Origin: Salinibacterium sp. dk2585
GTDB lineage: Bacteria > Actinomycetota > Actinomycetes > Actinomycetales > Microbacteriaceae
Reading direction: 5' to 3'
Assembly: GCF_008001035.1 (NCBI RefSeq)
Contig: NZ_CP042856.1
Coordinates: forward strand, 2,771,339-2,835,338
Length of the DNA: 64,000 bases
Every line of letters starts with the position of its first letter. The stretch's first letter is position 1. Of the stretch, positions 34,413 through 41,507 are shown one piece after another. A program made the translations under genes and the position numbers. The notes beneath the pieces were generated by a model. The model worked only from the letters and a program-made list of their open reading frames with translations, was not told the origin of the DNA and searched no databases.

Positions 34413-34833
34413 TGCACCCTCCAGGAGTAAGTGATCAAACTTCTGGTCAAGACCCTATTGGGGCACTGCACTAAGTCGTCTACTCCCCCATTTGGGGGGC
34501 GATGAAAGGCTGGGCGACGGCGGATCACCATTGCGCCGAGCGGGTCTGAGAACAATCCCATTCGCCCAGTGGCGTCAGCACTACGGAATGCGCTCACTGG
34601 TAGAAGCCCCCAACATGCCCTCCGGGGGCGGGGCCTCCGCGGCGCCCGCAGCCCAAGGGCAACGACTCCTCTGACGCCGTGACGTGCCGCTCAAGTCTGA
34701 AGTATCTCTAGTGCAGCGGTTTGCGCGTGGGCTAAGTTTTCCACGGGACTTAGGTTGTGCCCGAGGCGTTGGGAATCCTAGATGTTGCCCGCCTGCACAC
34801 TCATTTCACGAGGTTCGACACGGGGGAAGCCTG
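34413..34833. other. Non-coding stretch between divergent secreted-protein genes
   Basis: No convincing gene is seen. The stretch contains the promoter regions of the flanking divergent genes, a small hairpin CCCCC-ATTT-GGGGG near 34486-34499, and short unsupported open frames. Its base composition is mixed and lower in GC than the core chromosome. Confidence 0.5.
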
Positions 34834-35424
34834 ATGAAACGGTCAGTCATACCAGCAATAGCTGTTGCAGTTCTCGCGCTGACGTCCTGCGCAACCGCCC
34901 CAGAGGAAGCCCCGGATCCGTACTTCGCGTTTTCGAGTGTCGAATCGGCAGCTCAGTATGCCGAAGCAAAGGGCCACACGCAGCAGGCAGCTCTACTCGC
35001 AGACGGTGAAGCGACCGAGGAGGACTACAGAGCTGCAAATAGTCTCTTCCGAGGATGCTTGGAGGAGCTTGGCTACCGGTTCGGCCCGGATATCGCCGTA
35101 GATCCGATCAATGGGCTTCAGCTTCACAACACTTGGGAAGTGGTCCCGGAGGTGAACGTGGCGACGGAAGCGGAACATTGTCAAGATGCCTTCGACACGG
35201 TCGAGATGTCATACATCGGCACTCATGAAAAACGCATGGACGCCGCACTGCGGGCATCCGTCGAAATGTGCGCCTCATCGCACGGCATCGAAATTGGCGA
35301 CGATGCGATGACGATCGATGCCATGTTGGAAGAAAGAGGGGACGACCAGCGCGCAACGATTGAGGGCTGCTTATTCTCCGAGACGGAACGTCTCTTCCCG
35401 GCCCTTGAGTTCGCCGGATATTAG
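34834..35424 (+). CDS. Putative lipoprotein, unknown function
   Basis: A 196-residue protein with a lipoprotein signal: KRSVIPAIAVAVLALTSC, where LTSC is the lipobox and the Cys (residue 19) would be lipidated. The mature part is acidic and helical with four further cysteines (FRGCLEEL, EHCQDAF, EMCASSH, EGCLFSE), probably two disulphides. The start ATG at 34834 follows GGGGGAAG. It belongs to the accessory island and is divergent from the 33408 secreted protein. No family recognised. Confidence 0.65.
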   Translation: MKRSVIPAIAVAVLALTSCATAPEEAPDPYFAFSSVESAAQYAEAKGHTQQAALLADGEATEEDYRAANSLFRGCLEELGYRFGPDIAVDPINGLQLHNTWEVVPEVNVATEAEHCQDAFDTVEMSYIGTHEKRMDAALRASVEMCASSHGIEIGDDAMTIDAMLEERGDDQRATIEGCLFSETERLFPALEFAGY

Positions 35425-35591
35425 GCTCATCTTCACCGTCTTCGCCTCCCCTGAGAATTCGATTCACGGACGTAGGTTCACGGTGTGATGCGTTGCCCAA
35501 AATCTCCTCCATACCGGTCCGCAACCTGCTAGGTTCGGCACCAGGGGGGGGTGACTTGCACTCTTCCTCATCTTATAGCGAGGGCTATAAA

Positions 35592-35789
35592 GTGAGACGC
35601 AGAAGTGTAATCAAGAGCTTGGTGGCGACCGCGGCTGCTCTGGCGATTGTCGCGGGATCACCGCTTGCGGCGAACGCGATCGGTACCAAGAGCGTGGGAA
35701 ACTACACGGGCAAGTCGATGTATAGGGGACTGCTGAAGGTCTTGGTGACTCTTCGGGTTAGGCCGCGAGTGCGGCCGGTGTGGTCATGA
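35592..35789 (+). pseudogene. Secreted protein gene truncated by the IS3 element
   Basis: The frame starts at the GTG at 35592, with GAGGG upstream, and encodes a clear signal peptide (RRRSVIKSLVATAAALAIVAG, cleavage after AANA) and the first mature residues IGTKSVGNYTGKSMY. At about 35725 the sequence changes into the terminal inverted repeat of the IS3 element, and the reading frame ends by chance at 35789. Only about 44 native residues remain, so the gene is broken. Confidence 0.7.
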
Positions 35790-36642
35790 TGGTCTCGAAT
35801 TCGATCGGCGTCAAACGGCCCAACGCTCGCTGTTTCCTGCGGCGGTGATAGGTCGCCTCGATCCAGGACACGATCGCCAGGCGGAGCTGCTGGCGAGTTG
35901 CCCATCGGTGCTGGTTCAGGAGGTTCTTCTGGAGTAGTGCGAAGAAGGACTCCATCGCGGCGTTGTCTCCGGCGGCACCGACCCGTCCCATCGATCCGGC
36001 GAGCCCGGCGGCGCTGAGTTCGTGAACGAAGCGCCGGGAACGAAACTGACTGCCGCGGTCCGAGTGAACGATCGTGCCGACCGGGCGGCGGCGTTGGATC
36101 GCCATCCGCAGCGCGTTCACCGCCAGTTGCGAGGTCATGGTGTCATCGATCGAGTAACCCACGATCCGGTTCGAGAACACGTCCTTGATCGCGCACAAAT
36201 ACACCTTTCCCTCGGCGGTCCAGTGCTCGGTGATGTCGGTCAACCACAGCTGGTTCGGTCCGGCCGCGGCGAAGCGGCGACGAACCAAGTCGTCATGGAC
36301 CGGCGGGCCGGCCTTGCGGTTCTTGCCGCCCTTCTTCTTGGCGAACACGCTCCAGATTCGCTGCTGAGAGCACACCCGCCACACCCGCCGCTCCGAGACT
36401 TCAAAGCCGAGGTCGGCCAGCTCGTCGGCGATGAACCGATACCCAAACACCGGATCCTCCCGATGCACATCGATCGCCGCGTTGATCAGCTGGGCCTCAT
36501 CCCAATCCCGATCCGCCACAGGCCTGCGCAACCATCGATAGAACGGTTGCTTGGCGATCTTCAACACCCGGCACGTCACCGCGACCGGCACCCTGATCGG
36601 GGCGCCGGTCGCGGCCAGCTCGCGGACGAGCGGGTAGATCAT
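35758..36642 (-). CDS. IS3 family transposase, OrfB (DDE catalytic part)
   Basis: A 294-residue DDE integrase-core protein. The triad is Asp in QLWLTDITEHWT, Asp in IVHSDRGSQFRS and Glu in DNAAMESFFALLQKN (the D-D-35-E spacing of IS3). The N-terminal HTH_21 region reads FGYRFIADELADLGFEVSERRVWRV. It can start at the ATG at 36642, which overlaps the orfA stop (ATGA), or be made as an OrfAB fusion by -1 slippage at C-CCA-AAA (36648-36642). Confidence 0.95.
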   Translation of the reverse strand: MIYPLVRELAATGAPIRVPVAVTCRVLKIAKQPFYRWLRRPVADRDWDEAQLINAAIDVHREDPVFGYRFIADELADLGFEVSERRVWRVCSQQRIWSVFAKKKGGKNRKAGPPVHDDLVRRRFAAAGPNQLWLTDITEHWTAEGKVYLCAIKDVFSNRIVGYSIDDTMTSQLAVNALRMAIQRRRPVGTIVHSDRGSQFRSRRFVHELSAAGLAGSMGRVGAAGDNAAMESFFALLQKNLLNQHRWATRQQLRLAIVSWIEATYHRRRKQRALGRLTPIEFETIMTTPAALAA

Positions 36643-36929
36643 TTTGGGCTGCGCAGAACCCCTTGCGACAAATACGCCGCCGCCCGACGCAGCACCTCGT
36701 TCTCCTGCTCCAGCAAACGGATGCGCTTCTTCGCCTCTCGCAGCTCGGCATGTTCGGTCGAGCTCACCCCGGGCTTGACGCCGTCGTCGACCTCGGCGAT
36801 CTTGACCCACCGCTGGACACAGGACTCGGAGATCCCGAAGTCCTTCGCGATCTGAGCAAACGAGGCCTCACGGCGCCTCGCGATCGCGACGACATCATCG
36901 CGGAACTCCTTCGGAAACGCTCTCGGCAT
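36639..36929 (-). CDS. IS3 family transposase, OrfA (HTH part)
   Basis: A 96-residue HTH_Tnp_1 protein: MPRAFPKEFRDDVVAIARRR, recognition helix near GISESCVQRWVKIAEV, then a leucine-zipper-like coiled coil ELREAKKRIRLLEQENEVLRRA. The start ATG at 36929 follows GGAAGGATG. Its last codons read SPK-stop within CCCAAAATGA, the site of frameshift to orfB. Confidence 0.92.
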   Translation of the reverse strand: MPRAFPKEFRDDVVAIARRREASFAQIAKDFGISESCVQRWVKIAEVDDGVKPGVSSTEHAELREAKKRIRLLEQENEVLRRAAAYLSQGVLRSPK

Positions 36930-36986
36930 GGCAAACATCCTTCCAGAGGCGAGCATCTCGCCCCAGATCAGGAGTCACCTAAACCT

Positions 36987-37253
36987 TCAGCAGTCCCCCC
37001 GACGCAACTCAGCGTTTTCGCGCTTGAGCTTCTTGATCTCCGCCTGCGCCTCGGTCGTCAGCCCGGGACGCTGCCCGGTGTCAACCTCGGCGCGGCGGCA
37101 CCAGAGACGGATTGTCTCCGGTGAGCCGACGCCGAGCATCTTCGCGACCGCGCTCAGCGCGGCGTACTCGCTCGGATAGTCAGGGCGCACCTCGGCGACC
37201 ATACGGACAGCGCGCTCACGAAGCTCGCGCGGATACTTGCTGGGTCGTGCCAT
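36987..37253 (-). pseudogene. Remnant of a second IS3-family OrfA
   Basis: The frame encodes RPDYPSEYAALSAVAKMLGV and SPETIRLWCRRAEVDTG, a typical actinobacterial IS3 OrfA, and is intact up to KKLKRENAELRR. There it runs into the end of the neighbouring IS element and stops after three foreign residues. Its OrfB half is missing. Confidence 0.88.
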
Positions 37254-37304
37254 GAGACAGATCCTTCCAAAGAACTCTGTCTCCGGACATGCCGGGGCGA
37301 TTCA
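36999..37304 (-). mobile_element. Truncated IS3-family element (5' end only)
   Basis: The outer end is recognisable: reverse-complemented it begins TGAATCGCCCCGGCATGTCC near 37304, typical of IS3-family termini, and leads into the OrfA remnant. The other end was lost where the complete IS3 element now sits. Confidence 0.75.
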
Positions 37305-37505
37305 GCTCAAGCGAATTGTTTGTTGCGGGATGTTCCTCTTTTATTTGTTATGAGGGAAGCTAGTACTTGTTAGTCCCGACATTAACAAAGCAGTTAAGTG
37401 AAATTCTTATTTGCTGTCTGCACAGCTGCGCAGGCCCGAATTCAACCACTGACGCGTTGCTACGGGATAGGGCTTTGTGCCGCAAATCCTTCCCGCGCCA
37501 AACCC

Positions 37506-37832
37506 TCACCAACGGGCGAGGCCCTGAAAACCAAGAAGCCTCTGGGCCATCGCAACGTCTTCGAGGCGCATGATCACTTCGCCGCGGAGGACCCGCGCGA
37601 GACGCTCATACTTGAGTCCTGCGAGGTCGGCGAACTCGGACAGCGACGGATATCTCTGCGCAATGCGGGCTCGAACCTCAACAGCGCACTGGTGTTGAAA
37701 GCGCGAGGCAACCAGTTGATCGACTTCGCGGTCGTCGAACTCTTCCGTGCTCCTCCACCTGATATCCGCTCTCTTCCCGAAATCGAGCGGATCGAGAGTG
37801 AATGACCGGGGGCTATATCTGAAGTCGGCCAT
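37506..37832 (-). CDS. Small HTH protein (XRE-like)
   Basis: A 108-residue protein with a C-terminal helix-turn-helix: VRARIAQRYPSLSEFADLAG, then KYERLARVLRGEVIMRLEDV, as in XRE-type DNA-binding domains (about residues 52-100). The N-terminal half (TLDPLDFGKRADIRWRSTEE) is not recognised. Twin palindromes at 37854-37903 stand just upstream of its ATG, so it may autoregulate. It lies on the island beside another small XRE gene on the same strand. Confidence 0.65.
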   Translation of the reverse strand: MADFRYSPRSFTLDPLDFGKRADIRWRSTEEFDDREVDQLVASRFQHQCAVEVRARIAQRYPSLSEFADLAGLKYERLARVLRGEVIMRLEDVAMAQRLLGFQGLARW

Positions 37833-37853
37833 GCCCAGACCGTACCGATGTAC

Positions 37854-37903
37854 GCGCTAAAAGCGCAAATTCAGGTCTAAAGGCAGTTTTGCGCTAAAAG
37901 CGC
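37854..37903. promoter_or_regulatory. Two copies of a 13-bp palindrome upstream of the HTH gene
   Basis: GCGCTAAAAGCGC occurs at 37854-37866 and again at 37891-37903. The copies are 37 bp apart, 22 bp and 59 bp upstream of the ATG at 37832. Identical palindromes at this spacing suggest cooperative binding by one of the two adjacent HTH proteins. Confidence 0.75.
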
Positions 37904-37950
37904 AGATGTCCCTCCGCATATCCGAGGGTATGCCCACCTTCTCACCGAAC

Positions 37951-38226
37951 TCAGTCGACCCTGCCAGGCCACAGGTCCACGCCCAGACCCTGTTCCAGCT
38001 TGGCGATCGTCTCCAGGTCCGGCCACACCCGCCCCTGCAGGATCGCGACAATCGTCGTGTGCGCAACGCCAACGTCGCGTGCGGCAGCGCGGATGCTCTG
38101 GTCCCCGATAGCAGTCCTGACGTTTTCGGCGAAGCGGCGCGCAACCTCGGAGACAGGGTCTGCCGCCGTCACGTCGGGCCAATCCCTCGAACCGTCGCGC
38201 GGCTGCGGGCGCGACGGTCTGGACAT
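37951..38226 (-). CDS. XRE family HTH regulator
   Basis: A 91-residue protein with a central XRE helix-turn-helix: ENVRTAIGDQSIRAAARDVG followed by VAHTTIVAILQGRVWPDLETIAKLEQGLGV (residues 35-85). The first 30 residues are basic and disordered. It is upstream of the 37506 HTH gene on the same strand, with the twin palindromes between them, and divergent from the recombinase-like gene at 38364. It probably regulates one or both neighbours. Confidence 0.75.
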   Translation of the reverse strand: MSRPSRPQPRDGSRDWPDVTAADPVSEVARRFAENVRTAIGDQSIRAAARDVGVAHTTIVAILQGRVWPDLETIAKLEQGLGVDLWPGRVD

Positions 38227-38283
38227 GGTTCGAGAGTAGACGATGGTCGGACGGTGAGCGCATGACTCCGCTGGGCAGGGGTA

Positions 38284-38312
38284 TTGAGCACAACAACCAT
38301 GCTGGTTATAGT
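38284..38312 (+). promoter_or_regulatory. Promoter of the recombinase-like/transposase pair
   Basis: TTGAGC (38284-38289), a 17-bp spacer and TATAGT (38307-38312) make a good primary-sigma promoter. A dyad AACCA-TGC-TGGTT overlaps the spacer and could be an operator. It argues that the downstream gene starts after about 38319, not at the ATG at 38262. Confidence 0.65.
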
Positions 38313-38363
38313 AATGAACAAAGTTCTGCTTGTGTGACTCATGTCATCGAGGACTACACGCCC

Positions 38364-39245
38364 ATGTTGCCCAGACGATTCTGGAATGACGTGGCGGAGT
38401 TCACGCGGTCCGCCACCACAGACTTCGCGCCACGCACGGAGCGCGAAGCCCGCCGAGTCATGTCCGCTGTCGCAAGACTCGCCATCTGGACGACGGATGT
38501 GGCCTGCCTACCGCTGGAGCGGCACATCGTCTTCGATGGCCGACACATCGACCGCTACATTCTTCACGGCGCACCCACCAGCAACGACTACGGGCTGCGA
38601 CGCCGACGCCTCCAACTGATGAATGTCGCCGCGGAGCTTCACGAGTTCGACGAGGCTCGACGCGACGCTGGGGCCACACCTCCCCGTCAGGTCTACGCCC
38701 CCTACACAGCTGCGGAGGTCGTGCGCTTCCGCAGCCAGGGCTCCACCCGCACCACGGTCCTCCGCCGCCACAACTGGATGGTGCTGATGGCTCTCGGAGC
38801 CGGGTGCGGCCTCACCACCCCTGAGATCTGCGGAGTCACCGTCACCGACATCAATACCGCGAGCGGGACGACCCGCGTCAGTGTGGGTGGCAAGCATGCA
38901 CGAACCGTAGTCTGCCTTGCGGAATGGGAGGAGGAAATCGCCTCGCTCGTCACTTCGACGTTGGTGCGCGACTACCTCTTCGTAGCCTCGACGGGGCTGC
39001 CTCGCACCGCCATTCAGGTAAAAGGGTTCATCCACGACGCCGCCAACGGCCGGGAGAGATTCACCGTCGAACGCCTCCGCTCCACATGGATCGTCGGGCA
39101 TCTTCAGCACGGCGTGCCACCAGTCGAACTCATCAACGCACTGGGCATGACCACGTTCGCGACACTCCAGCGATTCATCCCCTATATCGCGGGCCTCGAC
39201 GAAGAAGAACGAACCATCCTGTTTCGGCGGGAGGTCCGCTCATGA
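38364..39245 (+). CDS. Tyrosine-recombinase-like protein lacking most catalytic residues
   Basis: A 293-residue protein laid out like a phage integrase catalytic domain but with eroded active-site positions. The Arg box reads GCGLTTPEICGVTVTDIN (Thr where Arg is expected), while the beta-hairpin Lys is present (GGKHARTVV). Box II reads VERLRSTWIVGHLQHGV (the Arg kept, the His before it replaced). The LGH motif reads NALGM, and the tyrosine position reads QRFIPYI (Phe). Thus only Lys and one Arg of the six remain. The start is uncertain: ATG 38364 (AGGA at ten bases) or GTG 38334, both after the promoter. Its stop overlaps the next gene (ATGA), so the two products are made together. Confidence 0.6.
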   Translation: MLPRRFWNDVAEFTRSATTDFAPRTEREARRVMSAVARLAIWTTDVACLPLERHIVFDGRHIDRYILHGAPTSNDYGLRRRRLQLMNVAAELHEFDEARRDAGATPPRQVYAPYTAAEVVRFRSQGSTRTTVLRRHNWMVLMALGAGCGLTTPEICGVTVTDINTASGTTRVSVGGKHARTVVCLAEWEEEIASLVTSTLVRDYLFVASTGLPRTAIQVKGFIHDAANGRERFTVERLRSTWIVGHLQHGVPPVELINALGMTTFATLQRFIPYIAGLDEEERTILFRREVRS

Positions 39246-41038
39246 CCAAGGGCGCCCCCTCCCCCGGCATGCTGGACCGGTTGCGCGAATCTCTGCCGAG
39301 CCATCGTTTCAGCGGTGCGTCCAGCCGTATCAATCACAAGCAGATCGAATTCCTCGGCAGCCTCATTGATTCTGCCGGGATAGTGGACAAGATCGAGGAG
39401 TGGCAAGACCTCGATAGGAAAAAGCGCGGGCCTGGAGGGCGTCCCCGCGTGGCAAGCACTCGGACAGTGCTAATTCTTCTCCTCGTCTTGAGCACCGAGA
39501 ACAATGCTCTGCTCGCCACGCGACTCGCAGTCGTCGCCGCGGAGCGACTGGGCGGGAAATCCAGACGCTATCTCGGAATCACAGCCGGTCGAACGCATCG
39601 ACAGTGGTACTTTCCGCTGTGGCGAGCGCTGAAACGAACTATCGCGGCGATCGACCCTCAACCCGGACAACGCAGGAAGTTCCCCACACCGGAGGAAATC
39701 GAAGAGGTAATCCGACAGCGAGAAGCTGACGGAGCAGAGACGAAGCAGGAGCGGCTGGACTGGGTCTGCAACCAACTCATCGAGGCGACATTGCGGCTCA
39801 TACCGACGGAGTTTCAGCAGAACTGGAACGGCGATGTCACCACTGACGCCACGGTCATCGCTGCGTACGGCAAGCGCGGGGCGCCCTGGGGATCCAAGCG
39901 CGGAGCTATTGAGTACGACGCGGGCTGGTACCTCCGCACTGCAAATCATGAGGTGCCCGAAGACCACAAGAAAGCAAAGAAGGCTGTATTTGGGTGGGAC
40001 GTCACCCTCGCCATGCAGGCAAACTTTGAACCGGGGACGTCGCCCGGTCATCCGCTGATGATTGCCGGCATGGGGATGACTGTTCCGGGAAGAGACCTCA
40101 TCGAAACCGGACGATGCATCCTGGAATCCATCGTCGAACGAGACCACCCGATTGGCCGCGCCGCCGGGGATCGAGGCTACGCCGCCAGTGCCAAACCGGA
40201 GGACTACCAGATCCCGCTGCGTCGCCTCGGCTACAAGATCTTCACCGACTACCGGGATGACCAACTCGGCAAGAAGGAAGGATACGCTGGCGCGATCCAA
40301 GTGGAAGGCGCGTTTTACTGTCCTTCCATGCCGAAGAAGCTCGTCGAGGCGACCATCGACTACCGCGCCGGAGTCATTGACCCGACCACGTGGCGGCTCA
40401 GGATCAAGGAGCGCCGCCAGTACATGCTGCGCGCGAAGGAAAAACCCGACGCCGCCGGCCGCGTGCCGATGATGTGCCCGGCCCGCGGCCCTGGCGCCAC
40501 CGCAAACTGCCCTCTCGCCAGCGGAGGGTGCGGGAAAGCCGACGATGCGAAGACCACGATCTACAACCCACCAGCGGAGAACAAGCGAGACAGCATCTGC
40601 ACCAACTCCTCTTCTGTGTCCTTCCCTATAGAAGCTGCAGCAAAGTTCATCCAAGAGGTCCCGTATGGATCCCCGGAGTGGTCGAAGGTCTATGCCACCG
40701 ATCGCAACACCATTGAAGGGCAGAACGGGTTCCTCAAGGACGGTTCGAACGAAGCGATCGGCGACGGAACCAGAAGGCGAATCCGCGGGTACGCCGGCCA
40801 GTATCTTCTCATCGCGGTGCTCGTCGTCACAGGGAATCTGCGAAAGCTTCAAGCGTTCAGGGACGAGATGCTCGAAGGCAGCGAAGATCATCGACGGGTT
40901 CGGCAAGAGCGAAAGCTCGCCGCACGCGAGCGCCGACGAAACAAGAAGGACCGGATAGCGCCCTGGGACAACTTCGCACAAAGGCAACGAGCCGAGAGGG
41001 ACGCTGTAGCAAGAGCCGCGGATCCTCCTGCCACCTAG
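39242..41038 (+). CDS. Large DDE-type transposase-like protein with cysteine cluster
   Basis: A 598-residue protein. A transposase fold is suggested by three acidic positions in order: Asp in NGDVTTDATVIAAYG (near residue 198), Asp in RAAGDRGYAAS (near 310) and Glu in DRNTIEGQNGFLKDG (near 491). Between the second Asp and the Glu lies a cysteine-rich insert (MMCPARGP, ANCPLASGGCGK, SICTNSS; residues 413-457) that may bind zinc. The N-terminal 100 residues are helical and the C-terminus is very basic (RKLAARERRRNKKDR). The ATG overlaps the stop of the recombinase-like gene. No inverted repeats bounding the pair were found by eye. Related in layout to IS1182-type transposases, but not confidently placed. 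Confidence 0.6.
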   Translation: MTKGAPSPGMLDRLRESLPSHRFSGASSRINHKQIEFLGSLIDSAGIVDKIEEWQDLDRKKRGPGGRPRVASTRTVLILLLVLSTENNALLATRLAVVAAERLGGKSRRYLGITAGRTHRQWYFPLWRALKRTIAAIDPQPGQRRKFPTPEEIEEVIRQREADGAETKQERLDWVCNQLIEATLRLIPTEFQQNWNGDVTTDATVIAAYGKRGAPWGSKRGAIEYDAGWYLRTANHEVPEDHKKAKKAVFGWDVTLAMQANFEPGTSPGHPLMIAGMGMTVPGRDLIETGRCILESIVERDHPIGRAAGDRGYAASAKPEDYQIPLRRLGYKIFTDYRDDQLGKKEGYAGAIQVEGAFYCPSMPKKLVEATIDYRAGVIDPTTWRLRIKERRQYMLRAKEKPDAAGRVPMMCPARGPGATANCPLASGGCGKADDAKTTIYNPPAENKRDSICTNSSSVSFPIEAAAKFIQEVPYGSPEWSKVYATDRNTIEGQNGFLKDGSNEAIGDGTRRRIRGYAGQYLLIAVLVVTGNLRKLQAFRDEMLEGSEDHRRVRQERKLAARERRRNKKDRIAPWDNFAQRQRAERDAVARAADPPAT

Positions 41039-41180
41039 CACTCCAGCCGCAGCAGCCGAGACCTTCCTCCGCAGAACCATGACAATCAAGTGAGCCCGAA
41101 AGCGCTCAAAGCGATGCTCGCAGAGCAGAATGCGACGCCAGAGCTGCGTGTTGAACCACTAACAACTCGCTAGACAGGAA

Positions 41181-41208
41181 AAAGGCCCCCGATCGCTCGG
41201 GGGCCTTT
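41181..41208 (-). terminator. Rho-independent terminator of tRNA-Leu
   Basis: A perfect 12-bp stem, AAAGGCCCCCGA / TCGGGGGCCTTT, with a TCGC loop. On the minus strand it is followed by TTTTTCC and lies 33 bp after the tRNA 3' end. It can also terminate the plus-strand transposase-like transcript. Confidence 0.88.
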
Positions 41209-41218
41209 CAACTTCTTC

Positions 41219-41230
41219 GAGTTTTGCAAA
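41219..41230 (-). repeat. Right copy of the 12-bp inverted pair at the island edges
   Basis: GAGTTTTGCAAA is the exact reverse complement of 32203-32214. It sits between the terminator and the tRNA-Leu 3' end. Confidence 0.45.
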
Positions 41231-41240
41231 CAACCCTCCG

Positions 41241-41323
41241 TGCGCGAGGGGGGACTTGAACCCCCACGCCCTTGCGGGCACTGGCACCTGAAGCCAGCGC
41301 GTCTACCATTCCGCCACTCGCGC
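41241..41323 (-). tRNA. tRNA-Leu (CAG)
   Basis: An 83-nt class II tRNA. The acceptor arm GCGCGAG/CTCGCGC, discriminator A, anticodon stem CTGGC/GCCAG with loop TTCAGGT (anticodon CAG), a variable arm of the leucine type, and the T arm with GGTTCAAGTCC are all visible. CCA is not encoded. It is convergent with the island and lies 184 bp upstream of the divergent fhaA. Confidence 0.95.
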
Positions 41324-41507
41324 AGACTCAGCGAGATTACCACAGCGTGAGAGGCCTTCCCTGCGCGCTGCGGTCGTCACTCTGCGGTCTGAGGGGGTCA
41401 TCCCGTGGGGGGACATCGCGTCCTGTTCCCGCGCTCATCAGGGCAATGCGGCTAACATCGTGTGTGCCATGGCGGCGCGATAGGCCGACAGCACGTGAGG
41501 GAAACCA

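Larger units (their letters stand above)
35725..36998 (-). mobile_element. Complete IS3-family insertion sequence (about 1.27 kb)
   Basis: Terminal inverted repeats are visible: the left end reads GGGGACTGCTGAAGGTCTTG and the right end, reverse-complemented, GGGGACTGCTGAAGGTTTAG, with further matches in GGTGACTC. Inside are orfA and orfB with a slippery heptamer at their overlap. The flanks (ATA on the left, CCG on the right) do not form a target duplication, and both flanking genes are truncated, so a deletion or recombination accompanied or followed insertion. Confidence 0.9.

Noticed and set aside
34492..34674. 60-codon plus-strand open frame in the island
   Set aside because: No ribosome-binding site, no hydrophobic or domain pattern, and it covers a hairpin region; treated as non-coding.
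38262..38363. Upstream ATG (38262) as start of the recombinase-like gene
   Set aside because: It precedes the TTGAGC-17-TATAGT promoter, so it would not be on the transcript from that promoter.
41090..41173. 27-codon frame starting GTG (MSPKALKAMLAEQ...) after the transposase-like gene
   Set aside because: It has plausible residue order but is very short and lacks a ribosome-binding site; it could be a remnant, but support is too weak to call.
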